Positions 1 through 9,900 of a stretch of DNA of 64,000 bases are shown here, one piece after another. The number at the start of each line of letters is the position of its first letter. Position 1 is the stretch's first letter. The position numbers and the translations under genes are program-made. The notes below the pieces were generated by a model that was not told the DNA's origin, searched no databases, and saw only the letters and a list, made by a program, of their open reading frames with translations. Origin of the DNA: Acidobacteriota bacterium (GTDB lineage: Bacteria > Acidobacteriota > Blastocatellia > UBA7656); contig JBFMDH010000032.1 of assembly GCA_040754075.1 (NCBI GenBank), forward strand, positions 1 through 64,000, read 5' to 3'.

Positions 1-440
1 GCAGTGCGAATGCAGGGAAGACGTTCTTAATCTTCGTGACGGGAAGTGGCGGCACGAGCCGCAACCTGACATCCGCAGTTGCCGGAGCACCGGCGGGATG
101 TGCGTTGGGTAATGAACAGGGCGTTCAAGTCACCTTCACCTGTAGAGGTGCATCGGGTGGCACGGGCACAGCTCCTGTCATTGACAGCGCAACAATTGAA
201 GGCGGCGTGTTAGTCGTCAGAGGTAGCAACTTCCAAGACACTTCGCTTGCCACCATCAATGGCACGAGAGTCAAGAAGATGAAGTTCAAGAACGCCGTAA
301 CGACGGGCTCGAACATCAGCTACAACACGTTGATTCTCAAAGGCAATGCCTGCGGCTTACTCAATGGCAACGCTGAATTGAAGATCAGCAACTCTGATGG
401 CGGCTTCGCTACGAAGCGCATCACTCAAACCTGTCAGTAG
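1..440 (+). CDS. C-terminal part of a secreted IPT/TIG-like domain protein (5' end outside window)
   Basis: The reading frame is already open at base 3 (residues SANAGKTFLIFVTG precede the first internal Met), so the gene starts upstream of the window. The visible part is about 145 residues. It is rich in Gly, Ser, Thr and Asn, and its last 85 residues have a beta-strand pattern (DSATIEGGVLVVRGSNF, then NTLILKGNA, then LKISNSDGG) like the IPT/TIG immunoglobulin-like fold of exported surface proteins. Two cysteines near the middle and two near the end suggest disulfides and hence export. No catalytic motif is visible. The gene ends 57 bases before a strong terminator. The family is a judgement from pattern only. 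Confidence 0.6.
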   Translation, partial: SANAGKTFLIFVTGSGGTSRNLTSAVAGAPAGCALGNEQGVQVTFTCRGASGGTGTAPVIDSATIEGGVLVVRGSNFQDTSLATINGTRVKKMKFKNAVTTGSNISYNTLILKGNACGLLNGNAELKISNSDGGFATKRITQTCQ

Positions 441-497
441 TTGAAACCCTAACCGTAGAGGTAGGAGATAAAATTCTGCCTCTACTTAACAAATTAA

Positions 498-527
498 AGA
501 GGAGCCGAATCTCGGCTCCTCTTTTTT
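498..527 (+). terminator. Rho-independent terminator
   Basis: A perfect 11-bp stem (AGAGGAGCCGA, 498-508, with TCGGCTCCTCT, 512-522) closes an ATC loop and is followed by five T residues. It lies after the stop of the truncated first gene and before gltX, and should separate the two transcripts. Confidence 0.92.
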
Positions 528-585
528 ATTTCTCGCAAGGCTCACCTTGCGTTTTAATAAATCGCTCGCACATAATGACAAGCTT

Positions 586-2082
586 ATGACAGAAAAGATA
601 CGAGTTAGATTTGCACCCTCACCGACCGGTTACCTGCATGTTGGCGGCGCTCGAACCGCTTTATTCAACTGGCTATTTGCTCGAAAAAATAAGGGCATTT
701 TTCTTTTGCGTATCGAAGACACAGACATACAACGCTCTTCGGAAGAGATGGTCAAGGGCATTCTTGAAGGCATGCATTGGTTAGGACTTGATGCCGATGA
801 AGGACCATTTTTTCAATCCGATTATGCCGACGAACATCGCGCGGCAGCTTACCGATTGGTTGAAGAAGGCAAGGCGTATTACGATTTCACGCCTAAAGAA
901 GAGAACGATGACCGAACCGTTAAAGAACGTAGCGCGGAGCGTGGACGCGCGCAGGTGACAACCGGAAAGGAGGCAAATCCGTATCGCGATTTGCCTATCG
1001 CAGAAGCTCAACGCCGATTGCAGGTAGGGGAACAGGCAGCCATCCGATTAAAGGTTCCGGAATCGGGGACATCGAAATTTGTTGATTTGGTTTTTGGGCA
1101 GCAAGAACGAGATTATACAGACATCGAAGATTTGGTTTTGGTGCGCTCGGACGGGCATCCGCTTTATAACCTGTCTGTGGTTGTCGATGATATTAATATG
1201 GGAATTACCCACGTCATTCGCGGTCAAGACCATTTGACCAATACCCATAAACAGGTGTTGATTTATCAGGCTCTGGGGGCGACGATTCCGGTATTTGCGC
1301 ATCTGCCGTTGATCTTTGCGCCGGGTAAAATCAAATTGTCGAAACGCAAACATGGCGAAGTGGTTTCGGTGACTACCTACCGCGATAGAGGATTTGTGCC
1401 GGATGCGCTGGTCAATTTTCTGGCATTGCTTGGCTGGTCGCCGGGCGACGAAAAAGAGATTTTATCGCGTAGCGAAATGATTGAAAAATTCAGCCTCGAA
1501 GAGGTTCATAAATCCGGCGCAATTTTTAATTTTGAAGAATCGGAAAAAGGCGACTGGACAGACCCGAAAGCGCTTTGGATGAACAGCGAATATATCAAAG
1601 CAATGGCGCTCTCCGAGCTTGCGGAAATAGTCGCCGAACAATTTAAAAAGGCGGATTTATGGCGCGACGAATATGCCAGTGATAAGCGCGAATGGTTTGC
1701 AAAAACCATTGATTTGCTGCGCGCCCGCTATCGCACCTTGACCGATTTTGTGACGCTTGGAAGACCGTATTTTGCCGATGAATTTGAGTATGAAGAAGCT
1801 GCGGTCAAAAAGAATTTGAAAGATGAACGCCTGAAAGAACTCTTGCCGGGGCTGGCTGATAAGTTGAATGAGGTCGAAGATTTTTCTCACGATGGCGCAG
1901 AATCGGCTCTCAGAGCCTATTCCGAGGAAGCCGGCGTCAAAGCCGGGTTGCTCATCAATGCATCGCGAACCGCTTTAACCGGACAAGCTGTGGGACCAGG
2001 AATGTTTGATATTATGATTACGCTTGGTCGCGAGAAAACCGTTGCCAGGTTAAAACGCGCTGTGGCAGTAGTGGCGACTTGA
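586..2082 (+). CDS. gltX: Glutamyl-tRNA synthetase
   Basis: A class I aminoacyl-tRNA synthetase that charges tRNA-Glu with glutamate in the cytoplasm. The N-terminus has the family signature PSPTGYLHVGGARTALFNW with the HIGH-equivalent motif, followed by LLRIEDTD. The KMSKS-equivalent is KLSKRKHG near residue 245. The C-terminal anticodon-binding helical region is complete and total length (498 residues) is normal. The frame extends upstream to a TTG at 547, but ATG 586 (MTEKIRVRF) matches the usual start. The ribosome-binding site is weak. The sequence does not show whether the enzyme is discriminating or also charges tRNA-Gln. Confidence 0.97.
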   Translation: MTEKIRVRFAPSPTGYLHVGGARTALFNWLFARKNKGIFLLRIEDTDIQRSSEEMVKGILEGMHWLGLDADEGPFFQSDYADEHRAAAYRLVEEGKAYYDFTPKEENDDRTVKERSAERGRAQVTTGKEANPYRDLPIAEAQRRLQVGEQAAIRLKVPESGTSKFVDLVFGQQERDYTDIEDLVLVRSDGHPLYNLSVVVDDINMGITHVIRGQDHLTNTHKQVLIYQALGATIPVFAHLPLIFAPGKIKLSKRKHGEVVSVTTYRDRGFVPDALVNFLALLGWSPGDEKEILSRSEMIEKFSLEEVHKSGAIFNFEESEKGDWTDPKALWMNSEYIKAMALSELAEIVAEQFKKADLWRDEYASDKREWFAKTIDLLRARYRTLTDFVTLGRPYFADEFEYEEAAVKKNLKDERLKELLPGLADKLNEVEDFSHDGAESALRAYSEEAGVKAGLLINASRTALTGQAVGPGMFDIMITLGREKTVARLKRAVAVVAT

Positions 2083-2216
2083 GCCATCTGAAATTATTTT
2101 TGGGATAGGTATTTGATTGAGCATTTAATAAAACAGAGATGGTGATTGGCTATTTGTCGCAGGCTTATGGTGGTTGATTCGAGTCTAAAGATGGCAAAGC
2201 GGCAGGCGCAGGAATT

Positions 2217-4541
2217 ATGAGTAGCAAACCCCCTGATTTACTACAAAGCGGAATAGAACCGGTTGATAAACTGCTGGGCGGCTTGATGAGGGGAGCCTTG
2301 TATCTGGCGCATGGAGACATTGCCGCACAATCAATCTTAGGTATCAAATTTCTCATTGAAGGATTAAAGCGGGGTGATAATGTCGCGCTGGTGACTCACC
2401 ATTCACCGCAAGATGCCATGCGCCAATTTGCGCGCCTGGGTTATGACTGTCTTGAAGATGTGCAAAAAGGCAAACTGGTTATTCTGGAATATTCGGAACA
2501 GATCATCGGGCAGGTCGCCCGCTTAACCAAACTCACACCGATTCTTCGCGAATTGGCGTGGTGGTTAAAAGAATCATCGCCTAAACGATTCGTTTTCGAT
2601 TCGGTTGCCGAACTGGTTCAAGGAAAAGTTGAAGGGCGCAAAGACCGCATTCGCGAATTTGCCGAATGGGCACAGTCATTGGACGCTACGGTCTTATTGA
2701 TTGCTGATGAAGCGCATCAGCAAGTTGTTCAGGAACTTTCGCCATATGTGAAAGAGTCGTTTCACATTCAAAGCAATTCGCTAGGGAACCGTCGAACCGG
2801 GTCATTGGCATTTGAAAAATCGACGACCCTCAAACCGCAAGCCATTGAAATCGATGCCTTCAAGGGATTGTTTCTTTTAAATGGCGCAAATCAATTCAAC
2901 CCATCCGCAACTGTAGAACCCATCACAGAAACCTCGAAACCCGTTGAACCTGCAAAAACGGAAGAGATTTTTGAAGCCTTCTCGGCAGTCGAGTTTCCTG
3001 TGGAAACCATTGCCCAGCACGATACCCATAGCGAAACGCAAGTCCACTCCGAAGATTTTCCGCATCAGGTTGAGCCAGTTGTGGAATCAACCTTTGTGCA
3101 AGCCGAAGTGGATGCGACCTCGACTCCTCAAACCACTCTTGAATCGGTGTCGGTGGTAAACCCGGCGCGACTCGATACCAGCGAGTTGGTTGAGCAGGAA
3201 GCAACCGAAGCAGGCGCGGTCATCGAAGTTCGGGATTACGATTTTTCTGATTTTGTCGAAGAGCTTGATGTTGAGATAGATGAATTTGATTTAAATAAAG
3301 TTGAAACGCATGCTCAGATTGCCGACCCGCGACGCAGAGTTGTCGAATTAAAAGACGCGAGCGCAAAAATTGAACGACTCCTGAATGATGACCTTGTCGA
3401 GTTGAAACAAAACCTGCTCGCCAGTGCCAGAGAGCAAGCGTCGCTCAGACGCTCGACCGATTTTACTTCTGAGTCAGGCACAGAGCCGGTGCTTGAACAA
3501 GAAAAACCTGCCGTCGCCCGATTAACCATTGAGGAGAAAAGCGCAGATTCACATTCGCCTAAACCTCAGATGGAATCAGCCGAATCAACGAAACGTCAGA
3601 CTTTGCAAACCGGCACTAAAAAATTTACCGTTGCGGTGATTGATTATGACCGCGCCTCCTGTGAACGCATTGCCAGAGCTTTGCAAGATTTTCACGTCGA
3701 AATTTATAATGATTCGGTAAACGGAATTGCCAGCATTCTGGCGTCGCCGCCGGATTTGGTTCTGCTTGATGTGGATGCGCCAATCGTTGACGGATTCAAA
3801 GTGTTGGCGCATATTCGCGCCAGCCTGTCGGTTCCGATTATCGTTTTGTCGAAATTTCATATTCGCGCCAGCGACCGTATTTTATCTACCGAACTGGGCG
3901 CGGATTATTTCTTAACCAAACCCTTCAGCACCAAAGAACTGAAACAGAAAGCGCGACAATTAATCGCTCGTTATCGCGGGATTAATTCCTGGATTGCGAC
4001 GCCCGTGGCGCTCAGTGAAGCCATCGCCCATCATACGGATAAAATCGCGCAGAAAGTTTTTGAGGAAGACCTCAGCGCAACCCCTGGGGCAGATTTCAGG
4101 GATAATTTACCGCGTGCCAAAAAAGATAAACTCGAACCTTACAGCCATTTCATTGTGCATGTTGAAGAACAGATAAAGATGGTGATGGAGAAAGGCAACG
4201 CCTTTTCAATCGTCGGCTATCGCCTTGAACCGCAGGCGCAAAGTATCAGAGTCAAAGTTGCCGAATTCTTTGACCTGGTGAGTTCGTCGGTTCGCAACGA
4301 TGATTTGATTTCTACAAACCCGCACAATGATTTGGTTATTTTACTTTCCGATACCGACATCAAAGGCGCAAAAGGATTTGTCAACCGCTTGCGAAAACAG
4401 ATCACCGGAGAATTGCATCAGGCATTGACCGTGTGGATTCGCAGCTTCCCAAACTTTGAAGAAAGCAGCGAAATATTGAGTGCGGATAAATCGACACCGC
4501 CTAACCAGCAAAATAATGCAAGCAATAGCGCGCGCGCCTGA
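2217..4541 (+). CDS. Degenerate KaiC-like domain, receiver domain and degenerate GGDEF-like domain
   Basis: A 774-residue cytoplasmic signalling protein. Residues 1-225 follow the KaiC/RecA-like layout (GIEPVDKLLGGLMRG, then FLIEGLKRGDNVALVTHHSP), but the Walker A position reads HGDIAAQSIL instead of GxxGxGKT, so ATP hydrolysis is unlikely; the Walker B-like strand RFVFDS remains. A Glu/Pro/Thr-rich linker of about 240 residues follows. Residues 470-590 form a response-regulator receiver with DYD, phospho-acceptor D518 in LLDVDAP, and LTKPF. The last 130 residues resemble a GGDEF domain (NDDLISTNPHNDLVILLSDTD) with NPHND where GGDEF is expected, so diguanylate cyclase activity is unlikely. 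It probably works as a phosphorylation-dependent scaffold. No kinase gene is adjacent. Confidence 0.8.
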   Translation: MSSKPPDLLQSGIEPVDKLLGGLMRGALYLAHGDIAAQSILGIKFLIEGLKRGDNVALVTHHSPQDAMRQFARLGYDCLEDVQKGKLVILEYSEQIIGQVARLTKLTPILRELAWWLKESSPKRFVFDSVAELVQGKVEGRKDRIREFAEWAQSLDATVLLIADEAHQQVVQELSPYVKESFHIQSNSLGNRRTGSLAFEKSTTLKPQAIEIDAFKGLFLLNGANQFNPSATVEPITETSKPVEPAKTEEIFEAFSAVEFPVETIAQHDTHSETQVHSEDFPHQVEPVVESTFVQAEVDATSTPQTTLESVSVVNPARLDTSELVEQEATEAGAVIEVRDYDFSDFVEELDVEIDEFDLNKVETHAQIADPRRRVVELKDASAKIERLLNDDLVELKQNLLASAREQASLRRSTDFTSESGTEPVLEQEKPAVARLTIEEKSADSHSPKPQMESAESTKRQTLQTGTKKFTVAVIDYDRASCERIARALQDFHVEIYNDSVNGIASILASPPDLVLLDVDAPIVDGFKVLAHIRASLSVPIIVLSKFHIRASDRILSTELGADYFLTKPFSTKELKQKARQLIARYRGINSWIATPVALSEAIAHHTDKIAQKVFEEDLSATPGADFRDNLPRAKKDKLEPYSHFIVHVEEQIKMVMEKGNAFSIVGYRLEPQAQSIRVKVAEFFDLVSSSVRNDDLISTNPHNDLVILLSDTDIKGAKGFVNRLRKQITGELHQALTVWIRSFPNFEESSEILSADKSTPPNQQNNASNSARA

Positions 4542-4590
4542 GAAACCTTGCCTGCTTTAAGCAAACGCACCCTGTTGACCAAGTGCGTCA

Positions 4591-5913
4591 TTATGTTTCC
4601 TCTGCGATACGTTTATAACGACGAGCTTTGAATTCATAACGCGGCAGGCTGCCGCTTGCGACCCCTTCAATACTGACGCGAATGTTGAAGCGATTGCGAA
4701 AGGCATTGGCAATGGTCTGCGAAGTTTCTTGAAAACCAGTAGCGTCCGTCGGTTCAAACTTGATTAACAAATCGTGCATTCCTGAAATCGAGCGAATCTG
4801 AACTTCGTATTCCGCGATGTTCGCGAGTCCGCCAAGCAAATCATCAATCGCGCCGGGATAAATATTGACGCCGCGCACAATCATCATATCGTCTGCTCGA
4901 CCGAGCACCCCGCCTTTGATGCGCGCGAAACTTCTGCCGCAAGCGCAGGGTTCATCGATGATTTCAACCAGATCGCCAGTGCGATACCTGAGCACAGGCA
5001 TGGCTGCGCGTCCAAGATTGGTGATTACCAACTCGCCGCGCTTGCCGGCATCAAGCAGTTCGCCGCTTTGCGGATCGATAACTTCAAAAATAAACTCGGC
5101 TTCGTTCAAATGAATGGCTGCGCGCTCTTGCGCACAGGCAAATGCCCACGCGCCAACTTCGGTTGCGCCCGCATGGTCATAGCAGGTTGCGCCCCAAGCG
5201 CTTTCAATCCGCTTGCGAATATTCGGGAGACTTGCGCCCGGTTCGCCCGCGTGAATGGTTGTGCGAATGCTGGAGTTTCGCAAATCAATTCCGAGTTCCG
5301 CGGCGCGGTCAGCCAGATGTAAAGCGTAGGTCGGCGTACAAAGCAACACGGTGCACTGGTTGTCGAGCAAGGTTTGCAACCGCTGTTCGCTGTTGAGTCC
5401 GCCGCCCGCCAGACACATTGCGCCGATATTCCAACCCCCGACAATCGCTACCCAGTGGCTGATGTAGGGACCGAAAGAGAAGGCACAAAAAATTAAATCA
5501 TCTTCACTGACGCCCGCGCCGCGAAACACATAGCCCCAACCGTCAACAAACCATTGCCAGCTTTCGGCAGTATCGAGCCACTTGAGCGGACGACCTGTAG
5601 TGCCCGAAGTTTGATGTAAATAGCGATAGCGCGAACGCGGGTAAGTCAGCAGCCTGCCAAACGGTGGGTGCTGCGCTTGTTCCGCAACAAGTTCGGATTT
5701 TGTCGTGAAAGCAAGCGCCCGCAAATCTTCAACTGTTTTAATGTCGTTAAACTCAAGCCCGCGCGCCTTGAATTTTTCCCGATAAAATTGATTGGGTTTT
5801 ATTTCTGCCAACAGATTTCGCAGTCGCTGGTTTTGCCATTCGCGTAACGAATCGCCTGTAAGAGTTTCGATTGATTTATTGAAAAAACAGTTTGAAGGGT
5901 CTACTGAAGTCAC
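4591..5913 (-). CDS. Phenylacetate-CoA ligase-like AMP-forming enzyme (PaaK family)
   Basis: A 440-residue member of the ANL adenylating superfamily, closest in layout to phenylacetate-CoA ligase and coenzyme F390 synthetase. It would activate a carboxylate as an acyl-AMP and transfer it to CoA. Visible motifs are the phosphate-binding loop HQTSGTTGRPLKW, YDHAGATEVG, the ribose-binding YRTGDLVE, and the hinge and C-terminal motif LGRADDMMIVRGVNIYP, in the right order and spacing. Length matches PaaK. No other phenylacetate-pathway gene is nearby, so the substrate is unknown. The downstream end faces the KaiC-like gene across a 49-base gap. The Yip1-like gene lies 17 bases upstream on the same strand and may be co-transcribed. 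Confidence 0.88.
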   Translation of the reverse strand: MTSVDPSNCFFNKSIETLTGDSLREWQNQRLRNLLAEIKPNQFYREKFKARGLEFNDIKTVEDLRALAFTTKSELVAEQAQHPPFGRLLTYPRSRYRYLHQTSGTTGRPLKWLDTAESWQWFVDGWGYVFRGAGVSEDDLIFCAFSFGPYISHWVAIVGGWNIGAMCLAGGGLNSEQRLQTLLDNQCTVLLCTPTYALHLADRAAELGIDLRNSSIRTTIHAGEPGASLPNIRKRIESAWGATCYDHAGATEVGAWAFACAQERAAIHLNEAEFIFEVIDPQSGELLDAGKRGELVITNLGRAAMPVLRYRTGDLVEIIDEPCACGRSFARIKGGVLGRADDMMIVRGVNIYPGAIDDLLGGLANIAEYEVQIRSISGMHDLLIKFEPTDATGFQETSQTIANAFRNRFNIRVSIEGVASGSLPRYEFKARRYKRIAEET

Positions 5914-5930
5914 GCTGCGGCTCCTCGCAA

Positions 5931-6866
5931 TTAAAGTTGGTCGCCGTGTTTAAAAAGCGCCCGCCCGATTAAAGCGGCAAGCACCATATTGGCGTAAAAA
6001 ATCGGCGGGGCAACAAACAAACCTAAACTTAAAAAGAGAACGATATTAAAACCGGCGCGTAAAAATACTGCGCTAATTAAATAAACCGCTGTAGACGCGA
6101 TTGCAACCAGAATGAGATAAAACCCAAAAAGGCGCAGAAAAGTTGCGCCAAGTTTGAGCATTGCGCTTAAACCAAAAATCGGATTGATGGTTGTCCAGAA
6201 ACTGCCGCTCAGATAAGCGACAAGTACAGCAATCGGATAATAAAAAATCGTCCAACTCAGCATGAGTAAAAAGACCGGAAAGGATTGTTCGATGAGCGGC
6301 GTTGAACTAAAGCGGAGGATTAAAATCGTCGGCAAACTGACGACCATAAATATCGCCGCAGCGATTCGCACAGAGGTCCAGAATTCGCTTAACAGATACG
6401 ATAAATCGAAAACGTCTGCGCTATCGCTGCGTCCGGTTTCAAGGCGTTTGATGATTAACCTCGCGCAGCCAATCATCATGGCATTGACCAGAAAAGCCGG
6501 AAGCAAGCCAAGGCTGCCGAGAACGCCTCCGACACCTTTCAAAGCATAAAAAGTGAGCGAGAAATAGCCCGCGCCGTAAATTGCCGAAACCCCAAGCAAG
6601 GTAAAAATTTCCTGCAACGGATAGCCGATAGCGAATTTGAAATCTTCAAACCCGAAAGCGGTTTGCCGGTCAACTTGAAGATCATGTTTTTGTTTAAGCT
6701 CAGCAAAAGGCGCACAAAGTGAACCACACAAAGTGCAAATGCAGACGGTTGAAGTATTGATGAATTTCACGCAATGGCGGCAAAAATTTGTGTGACAGGC
6801 AGTGCAGGTAAAAGCGGCGGCGAGGTGTGGATGATTATGGCAAACTTCGTTAATGGCTTGGTTCAT
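5931..6866 (-). CDS. Membrane protein with N-terminal B-box-like zinc motif and Yip1-like region
   Basis: A 311-residue protein. The first 50 residues carry a cysteine/histidine cluster (CHNHPHLAAAFTCTACHTNFC, HCV, CICTLCGSLC) like the B-box-type zinc fingers found at the N-terminus of some bacterial membrane proteins. From about residue 80 there are five hydrophobic segments with the general layout of Yip1/DUF1282-type integral membrane proteins. The start is ATG with a short N-terminal lead. The last codons lie 17 bases from the start of the CoA-ligase gene, so the two may form an operon. Molecular function is unknown; zinc binding and membrane location are inferred from sequence. Confidence 0.75.
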   Translation of the reverse strand: MNQAINEVCHNHPHLAAAFTCTACHTNFCRHCVKFINTSTVCICTLCGSLCAPFAELKQKHDLQVDRQTAFGFEDFKFAIGYPLQEIFTLLGVSAIYGAGYFSLTFYALKGVGGVLGSLGLLPAFLVNAMMIGCARLIIKRLETGRSDSADVFDLSYLLSEFWTSVRIAAAIFMVVSLPTILILRFSSTPLIEQSFPVFLLMLSWTIFYYPIAVLVAYLSGSFWTTINPIFGLSAMLKLGATFLRLFGFYLILVAIASTAVYLISAVFLRAGFNIVLFLSLGLFVAPPIFYANMVLAALIGRALFKHGDQL

Positions 6867-6944
6867 CGCGCATCATCAAACCGGTTTTTACCGCTTGAGC
6901 AAAGCGAGCGGTTAAGCTTTTACATATTTGCTCAAACGAATGTA

Positions 6945-6978
6945 TTCGGGAGTGCCGGTCACCGCCTACACTCCCGAA
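6945..6978 (-). terminator. Hairpin after the He_PIG protein gene
   Basis: A 10-bp perfect inverted repeat (TTCGGGAGTG, 6945-6954, with CACTCCCGAA, 6969-6978) with a 14-base loop lies 10 bases after the minus-strand stop at 6988. It lacks a T run, so it may be a weak terminator or an mRNA-stabilising hairpin. Confidence 0.45.
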
Positions 6979-6987
6979 CGATTTTCA

Positions 6988-9900
6988 TTAAGGCGAGATG
7001 GTGATTTGCAACGCGCTTGAAGTGGCTACGACATTGGCTGAATCGGTAATTCGCACGGTGAATGAGAAGTTGCCGGTTTGCGTTGGCGTGCCGGAAATCA
7101 CGCCCGTCGTAGTATTCAGCGTCAATCCCGGCGGCAAGGTCGAACCGGTCGGCAAAGACCAGGTCACGGGTGGCGTGCCACCTGTGAAAGTGAGTTGATG
7201 GGTGTATGCCTGATTGATTCGCCCGCCGGTTAAGGTGCCCGAACTGGTGATGACCAGCGGCGCAGGCACGATAACAATGGTCAAGGTGCCTGAGGTCACA
7301 CTGACGGGTGGTTGCTGTGAATCGCCCACCTGTACCGTGAAGGTGTAAGTGCCCGGTGTGGTTGGTGTGCCGTTAATCACGCCGGTCGTTGCATTCAATG
7401 AAAGCCCCGGCGGCAAGCTCGCGCCGCTGCTGAGTGACCAGGTCATTGGCGCTTGTCCACCAAGGAAAGTTAATTGATAAGTGTATGCGCTTCCGGCTGT
7501 GCCTTGCGTTAGGGTGCCGCTGCTCGTGATGACCAGGGGACCCGGCGTGATGGCGATGTTCAACGGCTGTGACGTAACCGTCGTTGAGGTGGCATCGGTC
7601 AGGCGAAGCGTGAAAGTGTAATTGCCCACTTGGGTTGGTTTGCCTGAAATCACCCCGCTTGATGCGCCAAGGCTAAGTCCCGGCGGCAAATTGCCGCTTG
7701 CCATGCTCCAGGTTCGCGGCGCTGTGCCACCGGCAAAGAGCAACTGATAAGCATAATCGACGCCGGTTAAACCTGCCGCCAAATCGCCGCGACTGACGAT
7801 ATTCAACGGTTCAATGTCCGGTTGAATAAACAGGATGAGCGATGCGACGGCAACCCCGCCTGCCGTATCGTTTACCCGCACACCGAAGGTGAATGAGCCT
7901 GCAACCGTCGGCGTTCCCGATATGACGCCGCTGGCGTTCATATTCAAGCCTTGCGGCAGCGCGCCCGAAGTGAGCGTCCAGGTGTAAGGCGGTCGCCCGT
8001 CTGCTGCGCCCAATTGGAAACTGTAAGATTCACCTTTTTTGCCTCTGACCAAATCTGTAGTGGTGATGGCAAGCAAACGATTTTGAACTTGAATAGTGCG
8101 TGCGCCGACGATCACGGTATTGCCCTGCGCATCGGCAAAACGAACCGCGAGCGTATGATCGCCGTTGGCGAGTTTGGTGGTATCAAGTGAGAATCTGAAC
8201 CCGGCGTTTGCGCCATTCGGGAATGAACCCCAGGCGACAGCAACATCGGGTCTGGCGATGCCGTAATCGGCTTCGGCGACTTTTTGATTATCGATTAGAA
8301 TATCAATCGCCACGACGCCCACATTATCGAGCGCCCAACCGGTGCCGGTAATCGTACCGGTCAAAGTGGCTTTGTGGTCGGGTGTTTCAAATACGCCGAA
8401 AGGTGCCAATCGGTCAGCCGGGTTGATTTTAATTGCCAACGTTCGCACCGTGGTTTGTTGCGCCGAATCGGTTACGCGCACGCCAAACACCGCGGTTCCC
8501 GGTGCGGTTGGCGTTCCTGAAATCGTGCCGCTGGCTGAAAGGTTCAAGCCTGCGCCGAGACTGCCGTTGGCGATACTCCAGGTGTAAGGCGGTACGCCAC
8601 CAGTGGCTTGCAAGCTTTGGTTGTAAGCGCGCTCGGCTGAAGTTTCCGGCAACGAAGTCGTGGTAATCGCAAGTGGCGGCGGCGGCGGAACGACGGTGAT
8701 GGAAAGCGCTTTGGTGCTTGATGTGCCAATCGCATCACGCAAACGCACGACAAAATTGGCGGTGAACACGGCGGTTGCGCGTCCCGTAATGTCGCCCGAT
8801 TCGGATAAGGTTAAGCCGTTTGGTAAACTGCCCGAATCAAGCGACCAGGCGTAAGGTGCAACTCCACCGTTGGCTTCGAGTTTGCCATTGTAAGGCAAGC
8901 CTTGAGTTGCCGCCGGTAAGCTGGTAGTGCGAATTTCAAGCGGTGGTGGTGGCGGCGCGATTTCCAATGTGAACGGTTTAGAAGCAACGCGGTCTGCCGC
9001 ATCGATAGCCAGCAAGGTGAAATTATAAGTGCCTTGAGCGGTCGGTGTTCCCGATAATATCCCTTCTTTGGAAACCGTTATGCCGTCGGGCAAGGTTCCG
9101 AATTTGGCTTTTTTCTTTTTCTTCCAGACATAGGGTTCGGTGCCTGACGTGGCTTGCAATTCAACGCGGAAAGGCACGCCAACCGCCCCTGTCTTTAAAG
9201 CGGATTGGGTCAAGATGGTAAACTCAGGTGGCGGGTCAACATCAATCTCAAATTGTTTGATGGCGCGTTGTCCACTTTGATCAATGGCTTCAATTTCAAA
9301 AGATTTTTCACCTGACGATGTCGGTGTGCCGCTGATGATGCCATTGGCTGAAAGCGTGAGACCATTGGGAAGTTCTCCCGATTTGAGCGCCCAGCGATAG
9401 GGTGAACTGCCGCCTGCGGCGATCAGGGTTTGCGAATAAGTTTCACCGACAACCCCATCCGGCAACGCGACGGTTTGAATGGTCAACAACAAAGTCGCCG
9501 GATTGATGACGAGCGAAAGGGTTGTCGTCGTTGTGGCACTGGTGGCATCCGTGAGTTTAAGCGTGAAACTCGAAGTGCCGGCGCGTTCCGGGGTGCCTTG
9601 CAGGTTGCCGGTTTGCGTGAGCGTTAAACCTTCCGGCAATGAGCCGGATTGAATTGTCCAGGTGTAAGGCGTTTGTCCGCCAGAGGCACCAAGTTGTTGA
9701 CTGTAACTTGTACCTACTGAGCCTCGCGGTAATTCTTTAGTAGTGATTGTAAGCACTGCGGCAGCTTTGACGACTAAAGAAAATGCTTTGGTAACTGAAT
9801 TGTTTGCCGTGTCGTTGACGCGCGCGACAAAATTAAAGGTTCCCGCCGATGTTGGCGTTCCTGAGAGGTCGCCAAATTGTGACAAGCTGATGCCGGGCGG

